Shown: piece after piece, positions 62,963 through 64,000 of the stretch
Position numbering within the stretch: the stretch's first letter is position 1
Layout of the letters: each line of letters starts with the position of its first letter
NCBI RefSeq assembly: GCF_029227915.1
Contig: NC_079878.1
Location: forward strand, 29,973,501-30,037,500
DNA: 64,000 bases
Reading direction: 5' to 3'
From: Hydractinia symbiolongicarpus
Lineage: Eukaryota; Cnidaria; Hydrozoa; Anthoathecata; Hydractiniidae
The notes under the pieces: generated by a model
Database searches by the model: none
Told to the model about the DNA's origin: nothing
Seen by the model: only the letters and a program-made list of their open reading frames with translations
Position numbers and translations under genes: made by a program

Positions 62963-64000
62963 GATGAGACGCTGAATAAAAGAAGTTTAATCGCCGGCAA
63001 ACGAAAACCCGCAACTTCCCGTAAATCCCGGACTCGGCCCGTATAGGCAAAAGTATACAAAGAAAGTACCCACGGTGTAAACTCATTTCCCGACCGATTT
63101 TTTAAATTATTTTTTCACCACTAAAACGCATGAGACTTGTAGTTTTTAGAAATGTTTTCATTTTTGATGAGACGCTTAATGAAAGTGGTTTAATCGCCGG
63201 CAAACGAAAACCCGCGATTTCCCGTAAATCCCGGGCTTGGCCCGTATAGTCGAATGTATACAAAGAAAGTACCCTGTGAGTAAACTCATTTCCAAAACGA
63301 TTTTTGAAATTATCTTTTCACCACTAAAACGCATGGGACTTGCAGTTTTCAAAAATGTTTTCATTTTTGATGAGACGCTTAATGAAAGAAGTTTAATCGC
63401 CGGCAAACGAAATCCCGCGATTTCCCGTAAATCCCGGGCTTGGTCCGTATAGTCGAATGTATACAAAGAAAGTACCCTGTGAGTAAACTCATTTCCCGAA
63501 CGATTTTTTAAAGTTTTTTTTTACCACTAAAACGCATGAGACTTGTAGTTTTCAAAAATGTTTTCACTTTTGATGAGACGCTTAATGAAAGAGGTTTAAT
63601 CGCCGGCAAACGAAATCCCGCGATTTCCCGTAAATCCCGGGCTTGGCCCGTATAGTCGAATGTATACAAAGAAAGTACCCAGGGAGTAAACTCATTTCCC
63701 GAACGATTTTTTAAATTTTTTTTTCACCACTAAAACGCTTGAGACTTGTAGTTTTTAAAAATGTTTTCATTTTTGATGAGACGCTGAATAAAAGAAGTTT
63801 AATCGCTGGCAAACGAAAACCCGCGACTTTCCGTAAATCCTGGACTCGGCCCGTATAGGCAAAAGTATACAAAGAAAGTACCCAGGGTGTAAACTCATTT
63901 CCCGAACGATTTTTTAAATTATTATTTCACCACTAAAACGCATGAGACTTTTAGTTTTTAAAAATGTTTTTATTTTTGATGAGACGCTTAATGAAAGAGG

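Larger units (their letters stand above)
1..64000 (+). repeat. Tandem satellite DNA array, ~203 bp monomer, ~315 copies
   Basis: The same unit recurs head to tail across the whole window. Counting from the landmark GATGAGACG, successive starts fall at 2, 205, 408, 611, 814, 1016 and 1219, a spacing of 202-203 bp, and the spacing holds to the right edge. A hand-built class 1 consensus is 203 bp with 79 G+C (39%) and 13 CpG. In order it holds GTATAC, GTACCCAGGGAG, a T-rich stretch (TTTTTTAAATT and a second T-run), ACGCATGAGACTTG, a dyad, GATGAGACGC, GCCGGC and a run of CCCG motifs. Most length variation (202, 203, 204) comes from T-run length and small indels beside GATGAG. All monomers share one orientation and no foreign DNA interrupts them. 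By established knowledge of satellites, such arrays are typical of centromeric or other constitutive heterochromatin. The location and the species are not determinable here. Confidence 0.97.
49585..64000 (+). repeat. Domain VII: a-h-i-j-k-m-c-b family
   Basis: Subtypes recur in the order a (GGGAAGTATAG), h (CGAATTCCCG, GTATAGGCAAAAG, CATTTGCCG), i (CGCCTTCCCG, CGACCGATTT), j (AAGTGTTTAATC), k (AAATCCCGCG with CCCATAAATC or CCCGTAAATC), m (class 2 opening, CCCATAAATC, CAGGAAG), c (AACCTGCGATTT) and b (CCTGTAAATC). h-i-j groups start near 49585, 52825, 54652 and 57084. Between them, extra k-m-c-b or l monomers vary in number. The last kilobase (62963-64000) is mixed class 1 and class 2 satellite with GTATAGGC, and continues past the window edge. 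No non-satellite DNA is seen. Confidence 0.8.

Noticed and set aside
1-64000. CRISPR array
   Set aside because: The whole ~203 bp unit is repeated. There is no short repeat alternating with unique spacers and there are no cas genes.
1-64000. rDNA spacer, 5S rDNA or tRNA cluster
   Set aside because: I see no rRNA or tRNA sequence between units. GTATAGTCGAATG resembles a Pol III B box only loosely and lacks GGTTCGA.
1-64000. AATAAA in class 2 monomers as polyadenylation signals
   Set aside because: GCTGAATAAAAG does contain AATAAA, but there is no gene to serve and the hexamer is expected in AT-rich repeats.
1-64000. Telomeric repeats or a subtelomere junction
   Set aside because: I noticed no TTAGGG- or TTTAGGG-type tandem runs. 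CCCGTAAACCCC in subtype A is only a passing similarity.
1-64000. Transposon or retroelement insertions
   Set aside because: The monomer register is continuous. The only register breaks are small indels and the 110 bp short monomers, which are explained by internal deletion.

Overview
The whole 64,000-base window is one uninterrupted, head-to-tail tandem array of a ~203 bp satellite monomer, about 315 copies (64,000/203). I find no unique-sequence DNA, inverted segment, transposon insertion, RNA gene or credible protein-coding gene. The array enters at base 1 and leaves at base 64000 still in phase, so both true edges lie outside the window. A typical monomer is about 39% GC (79 of 203 bases counted by hand in one consensus). 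It pairs a CpG-rich block of about 70 bp with an AT-rich block holding T-tracts and a short perfect dyad. This points to a eukaryotic genome assembled from long reads, in centromeric, pericentromeric or other constitutive heterochromatin. I do not recognise the monomer as a named family and cannot assign a kingdom or species.

Monomers fall into two covarying classes. Class 1 reads CTTAATGAAAG, then GGGCTTGG, then CGAATG. Class 2 reads CTGAATAAAAG, then GGACTCGG, then CAAAAG. Hybrids also occur. Within these classes I recognise recurring subtypes, which I letter A-F in the left part and a-p in the right part. They are arranged in higher-order repeats (HORs).

Layout: (I) 1-11163, a six-monomer A-B-C-D-E-F HOR of 1219 bp, mosaic on the left and regular at 7.5-11.2 kb. 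(II) 11164-19832, a block with a divergent monomer H (H-I-J) used three times, plus 3-mer, 5-mer and 11-mer duplications. (III) 19833-23482, a tandem pair of 1825 bp nine-monomer units that look essentially identical. (IV) 23483-30963, a mixed zone where class 1 changes from GAAAACCC to GAAATCCC near 25.0 kb, and where a 110 bp deletion-derived monomer appears three times. (V) 30964-38248, a mosaic of c-d-e-f-a cassettes. (VI) 38249-49584, the most regular part, with 14-, 13-, 3-, 13-, 8- and 5-monomer units. (VII) 49585-64000, an a-h-i-j-k-m-c-b family ending in a 2231 bp 11-mer duplication.

No genes act together here; any function is at the level of chromatin. The most interesting signals are: a CENP-B-box-like motif one base too short, present only in class 1; a 22 bp dyad in most monomers; four CCCG tetranucleotides spaced about one helical turn apart; and a readable history of unequal exchange. 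All copy comparisons were made by eye at diagnostic sites, so identity is described qualitatively.
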